Made by a program: the position numbers and the translations under genes. 64,000 nt of DNA from Pseudomonadales bacterium (GTDB taxonomy: Bacteria > Pseudomonadota > Gammaproteobacteria > Pseudomonadales > Azotimanducaceae). The DNA lies in NCBI GenBank assembly GCA_022827905.1, contig JAJEIQ010000014.1:62001-126000 (forward strand), read 5' to 3'. The notes below the pieces were generated by a model. That model saw only the letters and a program-made list of their open reading frames with translations. It was not told where the DNA came from and did no database searches. Shown piece after piece: positions 33,889 through 43,412 of this stretch. Every line of letters begins with the position of its first letter. Within the stretch, counting starts at the first letter, position 1.

Positions 33889-34039
33889 CGGAATCCCCCT
33901 CAGGTGCAGTGCGGCCGGAAGTTTCGGGAAAGAGTAACCGAATCGTCCGTGCAGCACGAGGGCCGTGACGGCAGCAATCTGGCCGCTTCACCTGAACCCC
34001 GTGATAGCATTGCGCCGCCTTCGAAGGACCAGCCAGCGC

Positions 34040-35191
34040 ATGTCCAGCGTTCCCTACGACTTTGGCACGGGCCGATCCGACCCGGCCACCTTCCCCACCG
34101 AAGCCCTCAAGGCGGCGGCACTGCAGGTCATCGAACGGGAGGGTGAGTCATTCAGCGACTATCCCGGCAAGCTCGGCCACCCCGGCTTCCGCCAAGCAAT
34201 GGCGGCCCGCGAGGCTCGGCGCGAGGGCGTGGCGGTCGATCCGGATCACCTCGTGATCACCAACGGCTCAATGCAGGCGGTGACGCTGACCGCCGAAGCG
34301 CTCACCGAGCCCGGCGACGCCGTGTTGCTCGAGGAATACTCCTACCCCGGCACGCTGTCCGCATATCGCTCGCTAAAGCTGGAGCTGGTGGGCATTCCCC
34401 TGGACGAAGGCGGCATGCGCCTAGACGCGGTGGAGGCCGCCCTGACCCGCCTGCAAGCAGCTGGCCGGACCGCGAAATTCATCTACGCCATCTCCACCTA
34501 CCAGAACCCAACCGGTTTCGTCATGCCCAAGCAGCGCCGCTTGGAACTGATCCAACTCGCCTGTCGCTTCGGCGTGCCGGTCATCGAGGACAACTGCTAC
34601 GGAGACGTTCACTACGAGGGCCCCGTCGAGCCGGCGATGTACGCCTTGGACGACGGCGCCGACCAAATCTATCTCTGCTCGCTGTCGAAGATTCTCGCCC
34701 CCGGTTTGCGCCTCGGCTACATCTACGCCAGGCCACCGATGCTGGAACGGATTCTGGCCCGCCGCCACGACGCCGGCGGCAACAGCTTTGCAGCGGCGGT
34801 GGTGGCCGAGTTCTACCGCAACGGCATCGCCGGCCACGCCGCGGTCACCACCCCGCCGCTGCGGCGCAAGCGCGACCTCACCTGCCAACGGCTGGAGGAG
34901 ACCGCAGCGGACCTCTGCATCTGGTCAAGGCCGGTGGGCGGGCTGTTCATCTGGGTACGGCTGCCCGACGACGTGGACCGGGCGCGGCTGGGCCAGCTGG
35001 CCCACAGCCGCGGCCTTGCTTATCTGCCCGGAGCAGCCTTTCATTATCAGGGAGCCGACGCCCCCTACCTACGGCTGGCCTTTGGCCACCTCACTGAAGC
35101 GCAGATCGACGAGGGCGTGCCCATCCTCGCCCGCTGCATCCGCGAAGCCCGCACCAGCAACGAACCAATCGGCTTCGACTCACTGTTTTGA
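34040..35191 (+). CDS. PLP-dependent aminotransferase (class I/II, MocR/aminoadipate type)
   Basis: A 383-residue fold-type I enzyme. ITNGSMQAVTLTAEALTEPGD, ISTYQNPTG and IEDNCYGD are cofactor-site motifs; SLSKILAPGLRLGY carries the Schiff-base Lys217; YLRLAFG has the carboxylate Arg. It lacks the N-terminal GntR domain of MocR regulators, so it is a free enzyme, closest in style to 2-aminoadipate/valine-pyruvate transaminases. ATG 34040 is chosen because the longer frame does not resemble the family. Confidence 0.87.
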   Translation: MSSVPYDFGTGRSDPATFPTEALKAAALQVIEREGESFSDYPGKLGHPGFRQAMAAREARREGVAVDPDHLVITNGSMQAVTLTAEALTEPGDAVLLEEYSYPGTLSAYRSLKLELVGIPLDEGGMRLDAVEAALTRLQAAGRTAKFIYAISTYQNPTGFVMPKQRRLELIQLACRFGVPVIEDNCYGDVHYEGPVEPAMYALDDGADQIYLCSLSKILAPGLRLGYIYARPPMLERILARRHDAGGNSFAAAVVAEFYRNGIAGHAAVTTPPLRRKRDLTCQRLEETAADLCIWSRPVGGLFIWVRLPDDVDRARLGQLAHSRGLAYLPGAAFHYQGADAPYLRLAFGHLTEAQIDEGVPILARCIREARTSNEPIGFDSLF

Positions 35192-35202
35192 GGAACACCT
35201 GA

Positions 35203-36051
35203 ATGAGAATCGGCGTATCCCTCCCCGTGCGCGAGCTCGAGGACGACCTCGGCGCAATCAAGGACTTCGCGCAAACCGCCGAAGCGCTCGGCTACACCCA
35301 CCTGCGCGTCCCGGATCAGGTGCTGCGCCAAGGCAACAAGCATCTGCATGAACCCATGATGCTGCTCGCCTGGGTTGCCGCCGCCACTGAGGCGATCGAG
35401 TTGGTGCCCTCCGTCATCGTCCTGCCTTCACGGCAGACGGCGCTGTTCGCCAAGCAGGCCGCGGAGCTCGACCGGCTCTCCGGCGGACGCCTGCGGCTCG
35501 GCATCGGCGTCGGCGGCAGCGCCGATGAGTACGAGGCTCTAGGCCAGGACTTCAGCAACCGAGGGCGGCGATGCGATGAGCAGCTTGAACTGCTCAAGCG
35601 GCTGTGGAGCGAGAAAACAGTGGACTTTCAGGGGCGCTGGGACCGCATCAGCGGTGCGGGGCTCAATCCGCTGCCCGTGCAACGCCCCATTCCGGTTTGG
35701 ATCGGCGGCCGGGGAACGCCGGGGCCGGCAGTCACGCGCCGCATTGGCACCCACGCCAACGGCTGGTTCGTGCTCTGCTCGCCGGAGGACTTCCCCGCCG
35801 TCAAAGGTGCCATTGACGCCGTCGCGGAAGGCGCAGGGCGAAATCCCGGCACCATCGGCACCGAGGCCGGGGTGGCGGTGGTGGGGCCGCGCCAAGCCGA
35901 ATGGCAGGACCGCGTGGCGGGCTGGCGGGAAATGGGCCTGACCCACCTGTGCTTGCGCACCCTCGGCGGCGGCCTTGCGCCCAGCGAACACATCAAGACG
36001 CTCAAGGCCGCTGCGGATGAGTTTCCGGGCGGCCTTCAATCCACGAGCTGA
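35203..36051 (+). CDS. Luciferase-like (LLM) flavin/F420-dependent oxidoreductase
   Basis: A 282-residue TIM-barrel enzyme. The N-terminus MRIGVSLPVRELEDD, then RLSGGRLRLGIGVGGSADEYEALG and PIPVWIGGRGTPG are LLM signatures. It starts 11 nt after the aminotransferase with GAGGAA upstream, so both are likely co-transcribed. Its stop overlaps the convergent LLM gene by 16 bp. Confidence 0.87.
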   Translation: MRIGVSLPVRELEDDLGAIKDFAQTAEALGYTHLRVPDQVLRQGNKHLHEPMMLLAWVAAATEAIELVPSVIVLPSRQTALFAKQAAELDRLSGGRLRLGIGVGGSADEYEALGQDFSNRGRRCDEQLELLKRLWSEKTVDFQGRWDRISGAGLNPLPVQRPIPVWIGGRGTPGPAVTRRIGTHANGWFVLCSPEDFPAVKGAIDAVAEGAGRNPGTIGTEAGVAVVGPRQAEWQDRVAGWREMGLTHLCLRTLGGGLAPSEHIKTLKAAADEFPGGLQSTS

Positions 36052-36791
36052 CGCACCGACTCGGGGCTGGGGCCGCCCGGCAGGATCAGCACCACGGCAT
36101 CATCAAATCCCGCCTCGGCAAAGCGGTCAAGCTTGGCCTTGAGTTCGCCGAGGTCGGTGTCCCGCGGCAACTGAATGGTGGACACCACAGCTCGGCCGCC
36201 GCCAGCTTGTCGATAACGGCCCAAGGCGGCAATGACCTGATCGGCGCTCCGATAGTGGGCGGAGGCGATCCAGCCGTCGAACTCGGTCGCCGCCCGTTCG
36301 ACCCCCTTTCCCCAAGTGCCGAGATAGAGCGGCGGCCCACCGCGGACGGTGGGCCAAGGCGTCACGTCCACACCCCGGTGCTTGCCGGTGCGGAGAATCC
36401 CCTGCAGAACGTCGATCATCAGCGGCAGGTCGGCAAACCGGGTTGGGAAGGGCCGATCCAAGGCGTCGAAGTCCGCCTGCGACGAGCCGGCGCCGAGGCC
36501 GATCACGAGACGGTCGCCGCAAACCTGGTGCAGGGAGAAGATGCGCAGCGCCAAGTCCACCGGATGGTAGAGCGGCGCCTGCAGCACGGCAGTGCCGAGC
36601 TCCACCTCCTCCGCCGCCGTGGCCGCAACGCTGAGCGCCACGAAGGGCTCGGTCAGCATGAAGCCGCGGCCCAAGGCATGCGCCGACCACAGGCTTGAAA
36701 ACCCCTCGCCAGCGTAGGTGCGGGCCTGCTCGGCCAGCCGATTCGGGGCCGAGTCGCCGGTCACCGGCCCCAGGAGCGCACCAAGCCTCAT
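36036..36791 (-). CDS. Luciferase-like (LLM) oxidoreductase, second copy
   Basis: A 251-residue LLM protein, shorter than the first: MRLGALLGPVTGDS, YAGEGFSSLWSAHALGRG, GTAVLQAPLYHPVDLALRI and RLVIGLGAGSSQADFDAL. Its ATG overlaps the stop of the SDR upstream (ATGA), so the pair is coupled. It is not a recent duplicate of the facing LLM gene; residues differ widely. Confidence 0.83.
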   Translation of the reverse strand: MRLGALLGPVTGDSAPNRLAEQARTYAGEGFSSLWSAHALGRGFMLTEPFVALSVAATAAEEVELGTAVLQAPLYHPVDLALRIFSLHQVCGDRLVIGLGAGSSQADFDALDRPFPTRFADLPLMIDVLQGILRTGKHRGVDVTPWPTVRGGPPLYLGTWGKGVERAATEFDGWIASAHYRSADQVIAALGRYRQAGGGRAVVSTIQLPRDTDLGELKAKLDRFAEAGFDDAVVLILPGGPSPESVRQLVD

Positions 36792-37579
36792 AGCACCAGC
36801 CAGCCGCCGTCGACCGGCAGATAGGCACCGGTGACGAAATCACTCATGGCCGAGGCCAGAAACACTGCCGCCTTGCCCTGCTCCATGGGATCCCCCCAAT
36901 GGCCGGCCGGCAGCCGAGCGATGCGGTCGGCCACGGTGTCCGCCAAGGGATCGCCGGTCGGCGGTGGCGGATGGCCGTCAACGGGCGGCGGCTCGCCGCC
37001 GTGTATCCACGTCGGCCCCGGCGCCAAAGTGTTGACGTTGATGCGATGGGACGCCAATTCCAACGCCAGCGCCTTGGTGATCTGCGCCACCGCCGCCTTG
37101 GAGCCGTCGTAGGTGACCCCCACCCCTGGCGTCACCGCCTGGGTGGATCCCACGTTGATGATGCGCCCACCGCGGCCCGCCTCGATCATGATTCGTGCCG
37201 CCGCCCGGCAACAGTAGAACACGCCATCGACGTTGACTGACCAGAGCTTACGCCACATCTCGTCGGTGATGTCCCGCACCGGCCCGCCCAAATCTTGGTA
37301 AACGCCCGCGTTGTTGACCAGGATGTCCAAGCCGCCCAACCGATCCACCGTGGCGGTCAATGCTGCATCCACCGCCTCCCGGTCGCTGACGTCGAGCGCC
37401 ATGCCGACGCCGCCCACCGCTTCGGCGACCTCGTCCGCGCTGGCCGCGTCAATGTCACTCACCGCCACCTTCGCCCCCGCTGCGGCTAGCGCACGCGCAA
37501 TGGCAGCGCCAATGCCGTGCCCGGCGCCCGTCACATGGGCCACCTTGCCACTCAAGTCGATCCAATCCGCTGCTTGCAT
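36788..37579 (-). CDS. Short-chain dehydrogenase/reductase
   Basis: A 263-residue SDR: GAGHGIGAAIARALAAAG, SDIDAAS (acidic residue favouring NAD), NNAGVYQD, and YDGSKAAVAQITKAL with catalytic Tyr/Lys; VNTLAPGPTWIH and VDGGWLVL at the end. A Pro-rich insert near residue 195 (PPPVDGHPPPPTGD) is unusual. It is divergent from another SDR across a 183-bp gap in which TGGACCC (37611) and GGGTCCA (37646) form an inverted repeat. Confidence 0.87.
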   Translation of the reverse strand: MQAADWIDLSGKVAHVTGAGHGIGAAIARALAAAGAKVAVSDIDAASADEVAEAVGGVGMALDVSDREAVDAALTATVDRLGGLDILVNNAGVYQDLGGPVRDITDEMWRKLWSVNVDGVFYCCRAAARIMIEAGRGGRIINVGSTQAVTPGVGVTYDGSKAAVAQITKALALELASHRINVNTLAPGPTWIHGGEPPPVDGHPPPPTGDPLADTVADRIARLPAGHWGDPMEQGKAAVFLASAMSDFVTGAYLPVDGGWLVL

Positions 37580-37762
37580 GCCACCTCCACAGTGCCAAAT
37601 GTACTAACTCTGGACCCCACAAAAGAGCACAGTCTAATGGATGGAGGGTCCAATAATCTCCGGGTGCGTGTGGTGGATGCCGACATGGCATTGAAGCAAG
37701 CGGACTGGACCTCGCGCCCGCAAAGCGATTGAATTGCGCCCGGTAGCAAACGGGAAACAACC

Positions 37763-38614
37763 ATGCAGCTTGAAGGAAAAACCGCCCTCGTTTCGGCGGC
37801 GGGACGGGGGATCGGGCGCGGCATCGCCTTGGCGCTGGCTGAGGCCGGGGCCAACCTAGTCGTCAATTCCTATGCCGAGGAGACGACGGCGGATACCGCC
37901 GAGACCGTGCGGGGGCTGGGCCGGGAGGCGCTGGCCTTTCCCGGCGACATAACGGATGCGGCGGTCATCATCGACTGCGTCGATGCGGGCTTAAAGCGCT
38001 TCGGGGGCATCGACATCCTGGTCAACAACGTCGGCGCTGCGCCGAAGTCGGCCATCGAGCCGGATGCCGGCCCCCTGTCTGGGCCAGCGGCCATCTGGGA
38101 TGCCCTCTACGCCCAGAACCTCAAGCCCGTGGTGCTGATGTGCGAGGCCTTGATTCCCCACCTCAAGCGCCAAGGCGGCGGCAAGATCGTCAACCTGTCC
38201 TCCATCGCCGGGCGCGCTTCGCTGTCCGCGAAAATGCTTAACCACTTCGTGCATCCCTCATACAGCGCCATGAAGGCGGCAGTGGTCAACTACACGCAAA
38301 CCCTCGCCGAGCAGCTCGGCCCGCACAACATCAATGTCAACGCCATCTGTCCGGGGATCGTCTATACCGACGCCTGGGCCGGCAATGCTCGGCGCGCCGT
38401 CGGCCACATGCCGGAATTCAAGGGGCAGGATCCGCGCCAGTGGTTCGAAGGCATCGCCCGCGGCGACTACCCGGAGATCTTTGACCGTACGCCCCTACAG
38501 CGCGAACAGACCGTGGAGGACATCGGCAACGCGGCGGTGTTCCTGGCATCGGAGGCGGCCAAGAACATCACCGGCCAATCCCTGATGGTCGATGGCGGCA
38601 TGGTGAAGTGCTGA
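37763..38614 (+). CDS. Short-chain dehydrogenase/reductase
   Basis: A 283-residue SDR: SAAGRGIGRGIALALAEAG, NNVGAAPKS, LSSIAGRAS and YSAMKAAVVNYTQTLAEQLG with Tyr-x3-Lys, ending GQSLMVDGG. A short insertion follows the NNVG motif. Its stop shares one base with the ATG of the acyl-CoA synthetase (TGATG), so the two are translationally coupled and probably act on the same acyl intermediate (inference). Confidence 0.88.
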   Translation: MQLEGKTALVSAAGRGIGRGIALALAEAGANLVVNSYAEETTADTAETVRGLGREALAFPGDITDAAVIIDCVDAGLKRFGGIDILVNNVGAAPKSAIEPDAGPLSGPAAIWDALYAQNLKPVVLMCEALIPHLKRQGGGKIVNLSSIAGRASLSAKMLNHFVHPSYSAMKAAVVNYTQTLAEQLGPHNINVNAICPGIVYTDAWAGNARRAVGHMPEFKGQDPRQWFEGIARGDYPEIFDRTPLQREQTVEDIGNAAVFLASEAAKNITGQSLMVDGGMVKC

Positions 38615-40068
38615 TGAGCGAGATTCCAATAGCCCGGCTTCCCGCCCATTGGGCTGAGATCCTCGGCGGCGAGGCCATCGCCTTGGTGCACGACGATGAG
38701 CACCTGACCTGGGCGGAACTGGACGCCGCCTCGAACCGGCTGGCCCGCGCCTACCGCAGGCTCGGCGTGCGGGAGAACGACTACGTGACCATCGCCCTGC
38801 CGAACGGCATCGAGTTCTTCATCGCCAGCTTCGCCGTCTGGAAGGCCGGTGCCACGCCGCAGCCGGTATCCGCCAAGCTGCCGAAATTCGAACGCGACCA
38901 GATCATTGACCTTGCCCAGCCGAGCCTAGTGGTCGGCGTGGGCCAGGACGAGCATCCCGGCTTCGCGTGCGTGGCGGGGGGATTCAGCGCCGACGCCGAG
39001 TCGAGCGAACCGCTCACGGCAACGCCCGCCGCGTCCTTCAAGGCGATGACTTCCGGCGGCAGCACCGGTCGGCCCAAGCTCATCGTCTCGGCAACGCCCG
39101 CCGTCTGGAGCCCCGATCAGGACTTCCTGCAGATGCCGATGGGCGGGTCGGTGCTGGTTCCCGGTCCGCTCTACCACAACGGGCCGTTCATGTGGGCCAT
39201 GATCGCCCTGTTCAAGGGCAACCGAGTGACCATCACCACGCGCTTCGACGCCGAGAGCACCCTGCGCCTCATCGAGGAGCAGCAGGTCGAGTTGCTGTAC
39301 TTGGTGCCCACCATGATGCAGCGCATCTGGAACCTGCCCGAAGCGGTGCGCCGCCGCTACGCCCTCGGATCCCTCAAGGTGCTCTGGCACCTAGCCGCGC
39401 CCTGCCCGCCTTGGCTCAAGGAGGCCTTCATGGACTGGCTCGGCGCGGACGTGATCTGGGAGCTCTACGGCGGCACGGAGGGCCAGGGCGGCACCGTCAT
39501 CACCGGTCCGGAATGGCTCGAGCACCGGGGCAGCGTCGGCAAGCCGAACCCCGGCTGCCGGATGAAGATTGTCAACGAGGCGGGCGAGGAACTTCCCACC
39601 GGCGAAATCGGCGAGATATTCATCCTGCCGGACACCGGCCAAGGCAGCACCTACCACTACATCGGCGCCGACCCCAAGGCCATCGAAGGCGGCTGGGAAA
39701 GCCTTGGCGACCTAGGCTACATGGATGAGGACGGCTACCTCTACCTCACCGATCGGCAAACGGACATGATCCTATCCGGCGGCGCCAACATCTATCCGGC
39801 GGAAGTGGAGGGTGCGGTCGAGTCCTTCCCGGGGGTGCGCTCATGCGCCGTCATCGGCCTGCCGGACGCCGATATGGGCAACATGGTGCATGCCATCGTG
39901 GATGCGCCGAACGGCGGCATTGACGAAGAGGCTTTGCTGGCCCATCTCGCCGAACGGCTGGTGCGCTACAAAATCCCCCGCAGCGTCGAATTCACCAACC
40001 AACCCCTGCGCGACGATGCGGGCAAATTGCGCCGCAAGCAGCTACGGGCGGAGCGCATCGGCGGATAA
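38614..40068 (+). CDS. AMP-forming acyl-CoA synthetase/ligase
   Basis: A 484-residue ANL-superfamily enzyme activating a carboxylic acid to its CoA ester. FKAMTSGGSTGRPKLI is the phosphate loop, ELYGGTEGQG motif A5, LGDLGYMDEDGYLYLTDRQTDMIL the hinge region, and SGGANIYPAEVE a C-terminal motif; DDAGKLRRKQL carries the catalytic Lys. It is slightly shorter than typical (about 510-550). The start is ATG 38614; GTG 38608 is less likely. Confidence 0.9.
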   Translation: MSEIPIARLPAHWAEILGGEAIALVHDDEHLTWAELDAASNRLARAYRRLGVRENDYVTIALPNGIEFFIASFAVWKAGATPQPVSAKLPKFERDQIIDLAQPSLVVGVGQDEHPGFACVAGGFSADAESSEPLTATPAASFKAMTSGGSTGRPKLIVSATPAVWSPDQDFLQMPMGGSVLVPGPLYHNGPFMWAMIALFKGNRVTITTRFDAESTLRLIEEQQVELLYLVPTMMQRIWNLPEAVRRRYALGSLKVLWHLAAPCPPWLKEAFMDWLGADVIWELYGGTEGQGGTVITGPEWLEHRGSVGKPNPGCRMKIVNEAGEELPTGEIGEIFILPDTGQGSTYHYIGADPKAIEGGWESLGDLGYMDEDGYLYLTDRQTDMILSGGANIYPAEVEGAVESFPGVRSCAVIGLPDADMGNMVHAIVDAPNGGIDEEALLAHLAERLVRYKIPRSVEFTNQPLRDDAGKLRRKQLRAERIGG

Positions 40069-40075
40069 CCCTCAC

Positions 40076-40585
40076 TCAAACTTGGTTTTTGAACGCCGCC
40101 CCTTCCTCGTAGTAGCGGTGGTGCCAGATGCCTTCCCCCGCCTCGCCGTCCATGGGCATCCGCCAAGTGGTGATGCGCGCCCCGTCAAGGCGCAGGCGAT
40201 ACAGCCCCCGGGGCTGATTGATGGTGTTGCGAATGTAGGCGTCCGCCCCTTCCGGCGGCACGTAACGCTCGGCAATGCGTCGATATAGATCGCGCCAGAC
40301 GTCATCCTGGCCGACGTCGTAAAGCAGTTCCGCATCCCCTTCGGCAAGCACCTTGCGGTACGGCAGCGCCTGCTCGTCGATGCACAGCGCCACCCGCGCA
40401 TCCCGGCGCAGGCAGGCAAACCATTCGGAGCGCTTACGCGGCGTGAAGTAGATAGCTCCGTCCTCGTGCAGGAACCAAATCGGCGTGACCAAGGGGCTGC
40501 CATCCTCACGCACCACGGCCACCCGCATCAGCACACCGGGTTCAGCCAGGAACTGATCGGTTTCCGTTGCGGTCAGCTTCGGCAC
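40076..40585 (-). CDS. Pyridoxamine-5'-phosphate-oxidase-like flavin-binding protein
   Basis: A 169-residue split-barrel protein: VLMRVAVVREDGSPLVTPIWFLHEDGAIYFTP and KRSEWFACLRRDARVALCID are typical of the PNPOx-like/F420-binding group. It lacks the specific PNPOx C-terminal signature, so PLP synthesis is unlikely. GTG 40585 follows AGGGGG. It begins 11 nt after the acyl-CoA dehydrogenase gene and is probably in the same operon. Confidence 0.8.
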   Translation of the reverse strand: MPKLTATETDQFLAEPGVLMRVAVVREDGSPLVTPIWFLHEDGAIYFTPRKRSEWFACLRRDARVALCIDEQALPYRKVLAEGDAELLYDVGQDDVWRDLYRRIAERYVPPEGADAYIRNTINQPRGLYRLRLDGARITTWRMPMDGEAGEGIWHHRYYEEGAAFKNQV

Positions 40586-40596
40586 GCCGCAACCCC

Positions 40597-41853
40597 CTAG
40601 TTCCCGAAGTCCCAGGACTCGCCGGCGTGGTAGCGGCGCAGCACGTTCTTGGCGATGAGGATGCGATGCACCTCGTCCGGGCCGTCGGCGATGCGCAGGG
40701 TGCGGGCGCCTTGGTACATGCCCGCCAAGGGCAGGTCGCCTGAGACGCCCGCCGCGCCCCAGACCTGAATGGCGCGGTCCACCACCCGGTGGTATGCCTG
40801 CGGCACGAACACCTTGATGGCGGAGATGTCGGTGCGCGGATCGGCGCCGCTTTCCATCTTCTCGGCACAGTGAATGGTCATGAGCCGAGCGCTCTGGATG
40901 TCCATGTAGCTGTCGGCGATGAAGCCCTGCATGAACTGCTTCTCCTCGAGCTTTTCGCCGCCATGCACCTCGCGGCTCATGATGCGCTCAACCATCAGGT
41001 CGAAGGCCCGCCACATGGCACCGATGGAGTTCATGCAGTGATACACCCGCCCCGCCCCCAAGCGGTCCTGGGCAGCGGCATGGCCGGTGCCGGTGCGCCC
41101 GAGTTGATTCTCCCGAGGCACCCGCACGTTGTCATAGACGATCTCGCAGTGGCTGGAGCCGCGCCCCCAAACCGGGACGCCGCGCACGATATTCACCCCC
41201 GGCGTGTCCTTGGGCACGATGATCTGGGTCATCTTCTCGTTGCGCCCGCCGGACTCGTCGGGCTCGGACGTGCGGCACATGACGATGTAGAAGTCTGCGG
41301 CATGGCCGTTGGAGGTGAACCACTTGTGGCCGTTGATCACCCATTCATCGCCGTCGAGTTCGGCACGGGTGGTGAGGGAGCGCGGGTCGGAGCCCGGATT
41401 GTGGGGCTCGGTCATGGAGAAGGCCGACTGCATGCGCCCTTCGGTAAGCGGCTTGAGCCACTTCTCATGCTGTTCCGGCGTGCCGTACTTGACGAGGATC
41501 TTCTGATTGCCCGAATTGGGCGCCACCACGCCAAACAGCGAAGCGGCGCCGGGGCTGTAGGCGAGCACCTCGTTCATGAAGGCGTGCTGCATGAACGAAA
41601 GGCCCATGCCGCCAAACTCCTCGGGCAGGTGCGGCGCCCAGAGCCCCGCATCCTTCACCTTGTTCTGGATGCCGTGACGGAGTTCCCTAGCCTCGTCAAC
41701 CACCGCCTTGGGCGCTCTCGCACCCTCCGCCATCCAGCCCCACAGCTTGTCCTCCGCCGGCAGGATGTCGTCGTTGACGATTTCGGCCGTGGTCAACCGG
41801 ATGTCGTTGACCTCCGCATCGAGGGTGGGAACGGGCCTAACGTTCATTGCCAT
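40597..41853 (-). CDS. Acyl-CoA dehydrogenase
   Basis: A 418-residue FAD enzyme. MTEPHNPGSDPRSLTTRAELDGDEWVINGHKWFTSNG is the central beta-domain signature; MQGFIADSYMDIQSARLMTIHCAEKME and the C-terminal VWGAAGVSGDLPLAGMYQGARTLRIADGPDEVHR complete the fold. Instead of the usual GTNEI motif it has GPDEVHR, as in the FadE/phosphotransferase-associated ACAD10/11-like group. ATG 41853 has CGGAG upstream. Located near an acyl-CoA synthetase and an SDR, it fits a fatty or cyclic acid oxidation route. Confidence 0.9.
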   Translation of the reverse strand: MAMNVRPVPTLDAEVNDIRLTTAEIVNDDILPAEDKLWGWMAEGARAPKAVVDEARELRHGIQNKVKDAGLWAPHLPEEFGGMGLSFMQHAFMNEVLAYSPGAASLFGVVAPNSGNQKILVKYGTPEQHEKWLKPLTEGRMQSAFSMTEPHNPGSDPRSLTTRAELDGDEWVINGHKWFTSNGHAADFYIVMCRTSEPDESGGRNEKMTQIIVPKDTPGVNIVRGVPVWGRGSSHCEIVYDNVRVPRENQLGRTGTGHAAAQDRLGAGRVYHCMNSIGAMWRAFDLMVERIMSREVHGGEKLEEKQFMQGFIADSYMDIQSARLMTIHCAEKMESGADPRTDISAIKVFVPQAYHRVVDRAIQVWGAAGVSGDLPLAGMYQGARTLRIADGPDEVHRILIAKNVLRRYHAGESWDFGN

Positions 41854-41934
41854 GGGTGCTTTCTCCGAATTCACGGCGGGCCGCGGCCCCGACAACGCAT
41901 CAAGGCCCGGCTTGTGCCAATTTGTCTCTTGCGG

Positions 41935-43245
41935 TCAGCGGGATCGGTTGGGCCGGTCCGAAAGGGCGACGTAAATCGCCTTCGCCATCTCCCGATAGCC
42001 GGCCGCATTGGGATGCAGCCCGTCAGCGCTCAAGGCCCCACGCATGAGCGTCGCGTCGTCCCGATCCCTAAGGACGGCGTCGATGTCCACCACGATGTCA
42101 TAAGCATCGCTGCTACGCATCCAAGCGTTCAATCCCTGGCGAGCCTCCTCAACCGCGCCCATTCCGTAGCCCGGCAGAAACGAGGCGCCAGACGGCGGCA
42201 AGGTCAAGCCAATGGTGGTCAACCCCGCCACATGGGCGCGGGCGGCAATCTGTTGATGGGCGGCGATCAACTGCGCTGCCGACGCGCCGGCCGGGGCGCC
42301 GAGCAGGACCGGCAATCCAATGTCGTTGATGCCTTCGAGCACGATCACGTGGGTGACGCCGGTCTGGGTGAGCACATCCCGGTTCAGCCGTGCCTGGGCG
42401 CTCTCGCCCAAAAAGTCGCTCCCCACCTGATTGCCGGAGATGCCCAGGTTCACCACGGTGGCGTACCTGTAGCCGTTGGGATGCAAGTCGTTGGAACGCA
42501 GGATGTACTCGGCCAGAAAGTTGGTGTAGCGGGCGTTTTGGTCCACCGGCTCGGGCTGGGTCTGGTCGCCGTCGGTGATGGAGTCACCGAACGCCGCAAT
42601 AACCGCCACGGGGCGATCCCGGCCGACGTCAATGGCCGAAAGATAGAACCAGGACGGCACCGTGGTCGGCATCTCGAGGTCCATCGCCGCAGCCTGGTTG
42701 CCGTCCGCCAGGTAGTTGGTCTGCAGCGCGCGGACGTGATAGCTCACGGGTGATTCGGACATGGAGATGTCATCCGGCAGATGCAGGCTGACGACCAAAT
42801 CCGACAGGTGCGGCGCAAAGAGCTCAACCGGATCGCTGACCACCCGTGCGCCCGGCGGTATGGCCACCGAGGCTTGGCCCCCGAAGGTCAGTTGCCGGTC
42901 GGTGCCGGCACGGACCGCCGAATCGGCGTCCCGCCGAGCGAGGCGCGCCTCCCCCACGTTCAGCGGCGCCGTGCCGAATTCGTTGGTCAACCAAACCCGG
43001 AACTGGGAGCCGCCCATGCTGATGCGAACGACTTGACGGATGGTCGTGTCGTTGATGGCCGGCAAGGGCGCATCGAAGGGCGTAATGGTCTTGGAGGCCG
43101 TTGCCCAAGTCGCGGCCCAGTGCCTGGCATCGTCAGCCGCAGCGCCTGCAAAGGGCATTGCCAGCAGCGCCAACCCCGCGATGAATCCGCCGACGGCAGC
43201 CCGCCAGCCCAGCCGGGGCAAAGGCCCAGTGTGTTTTCCAGTCAT
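41935..43245 (-). CDS. Secreted SGNH/GDSL-type esterase
   Basis: A 436-residue protein with a signal peptide (1-36, ending AGAAA). The first half is a beta-rich region (about 40-210) of the rhamnogalacturonan-esterase-like type. The hydrolase domain has FGDSITDG (block I Ser), NLGISGNQV (block II), EGINDIG (block III) and DGLHPNAAG (Asp-x2-His). Substrate unknown, likely a carbohydrate or lipid ester. GAGGGGG supports ATG 43245. Confidence 0.87.
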   Translation of the reverse strand: MTGKHTGPLPRLGWRAAVGGFIAGLALLAMPFAGAAADDARHWAATWATASKTITPFDAPLPAINDTTIRQVVRISMGGSQFRVWLTNEFGTAPLNVGEARLARRDADSAVRAGTDRQLTFGGQASVAIPPGARVVSDPVELFAPHLSDLVVSLHLPDDISMSESPVSYHVRALQTNYLADGNQAAAMDLEMPTTVPSWFYLSAIDVGRDRPVAVIAAFGDSITDGDQTQPEPVDQNARYTNFLAEYILRSNDLHPNGYRYATVVNLGISGNQVGSDFLGESAQARLNRDVLTQTGVTHVIVLEGINDIGLPVLLGAPAGASAAQLIAAHQQIAARAHVAGLTTIGLTLPPSGASFLPGYGMGAVEEARQGLNAWMRSSDAYDIVVDIDAVLRDRDDATLMRGALSADGLHPNAAGYREMAKAIYVALSDRPNRSR

Positions 43246-43412
43246 CGAAGATTCCCCCTCAAGTTAACGCGCTCGAATGAGCGTGCTCGAATGAACGAGT
43301 TGCCGATCATAGGGAGGCATGGAAGCGTTGACAACCGTCGGCTGGCTGGCGAGCTTGACGGACCCGCCCCCCTGCGTCACTGTGCTTGGCCTTACGCCCC
43401 TAAGGAGCGCCC

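Noticed and set aside
40789-42753. Plus-strand ORF of 654 codons over the acyl-CoA dehydrogenase and SGNH genes
   Set aside because: Spans two well-recognised minus-strand genes and their gap; His/Gly/Val-rich shadow translation.
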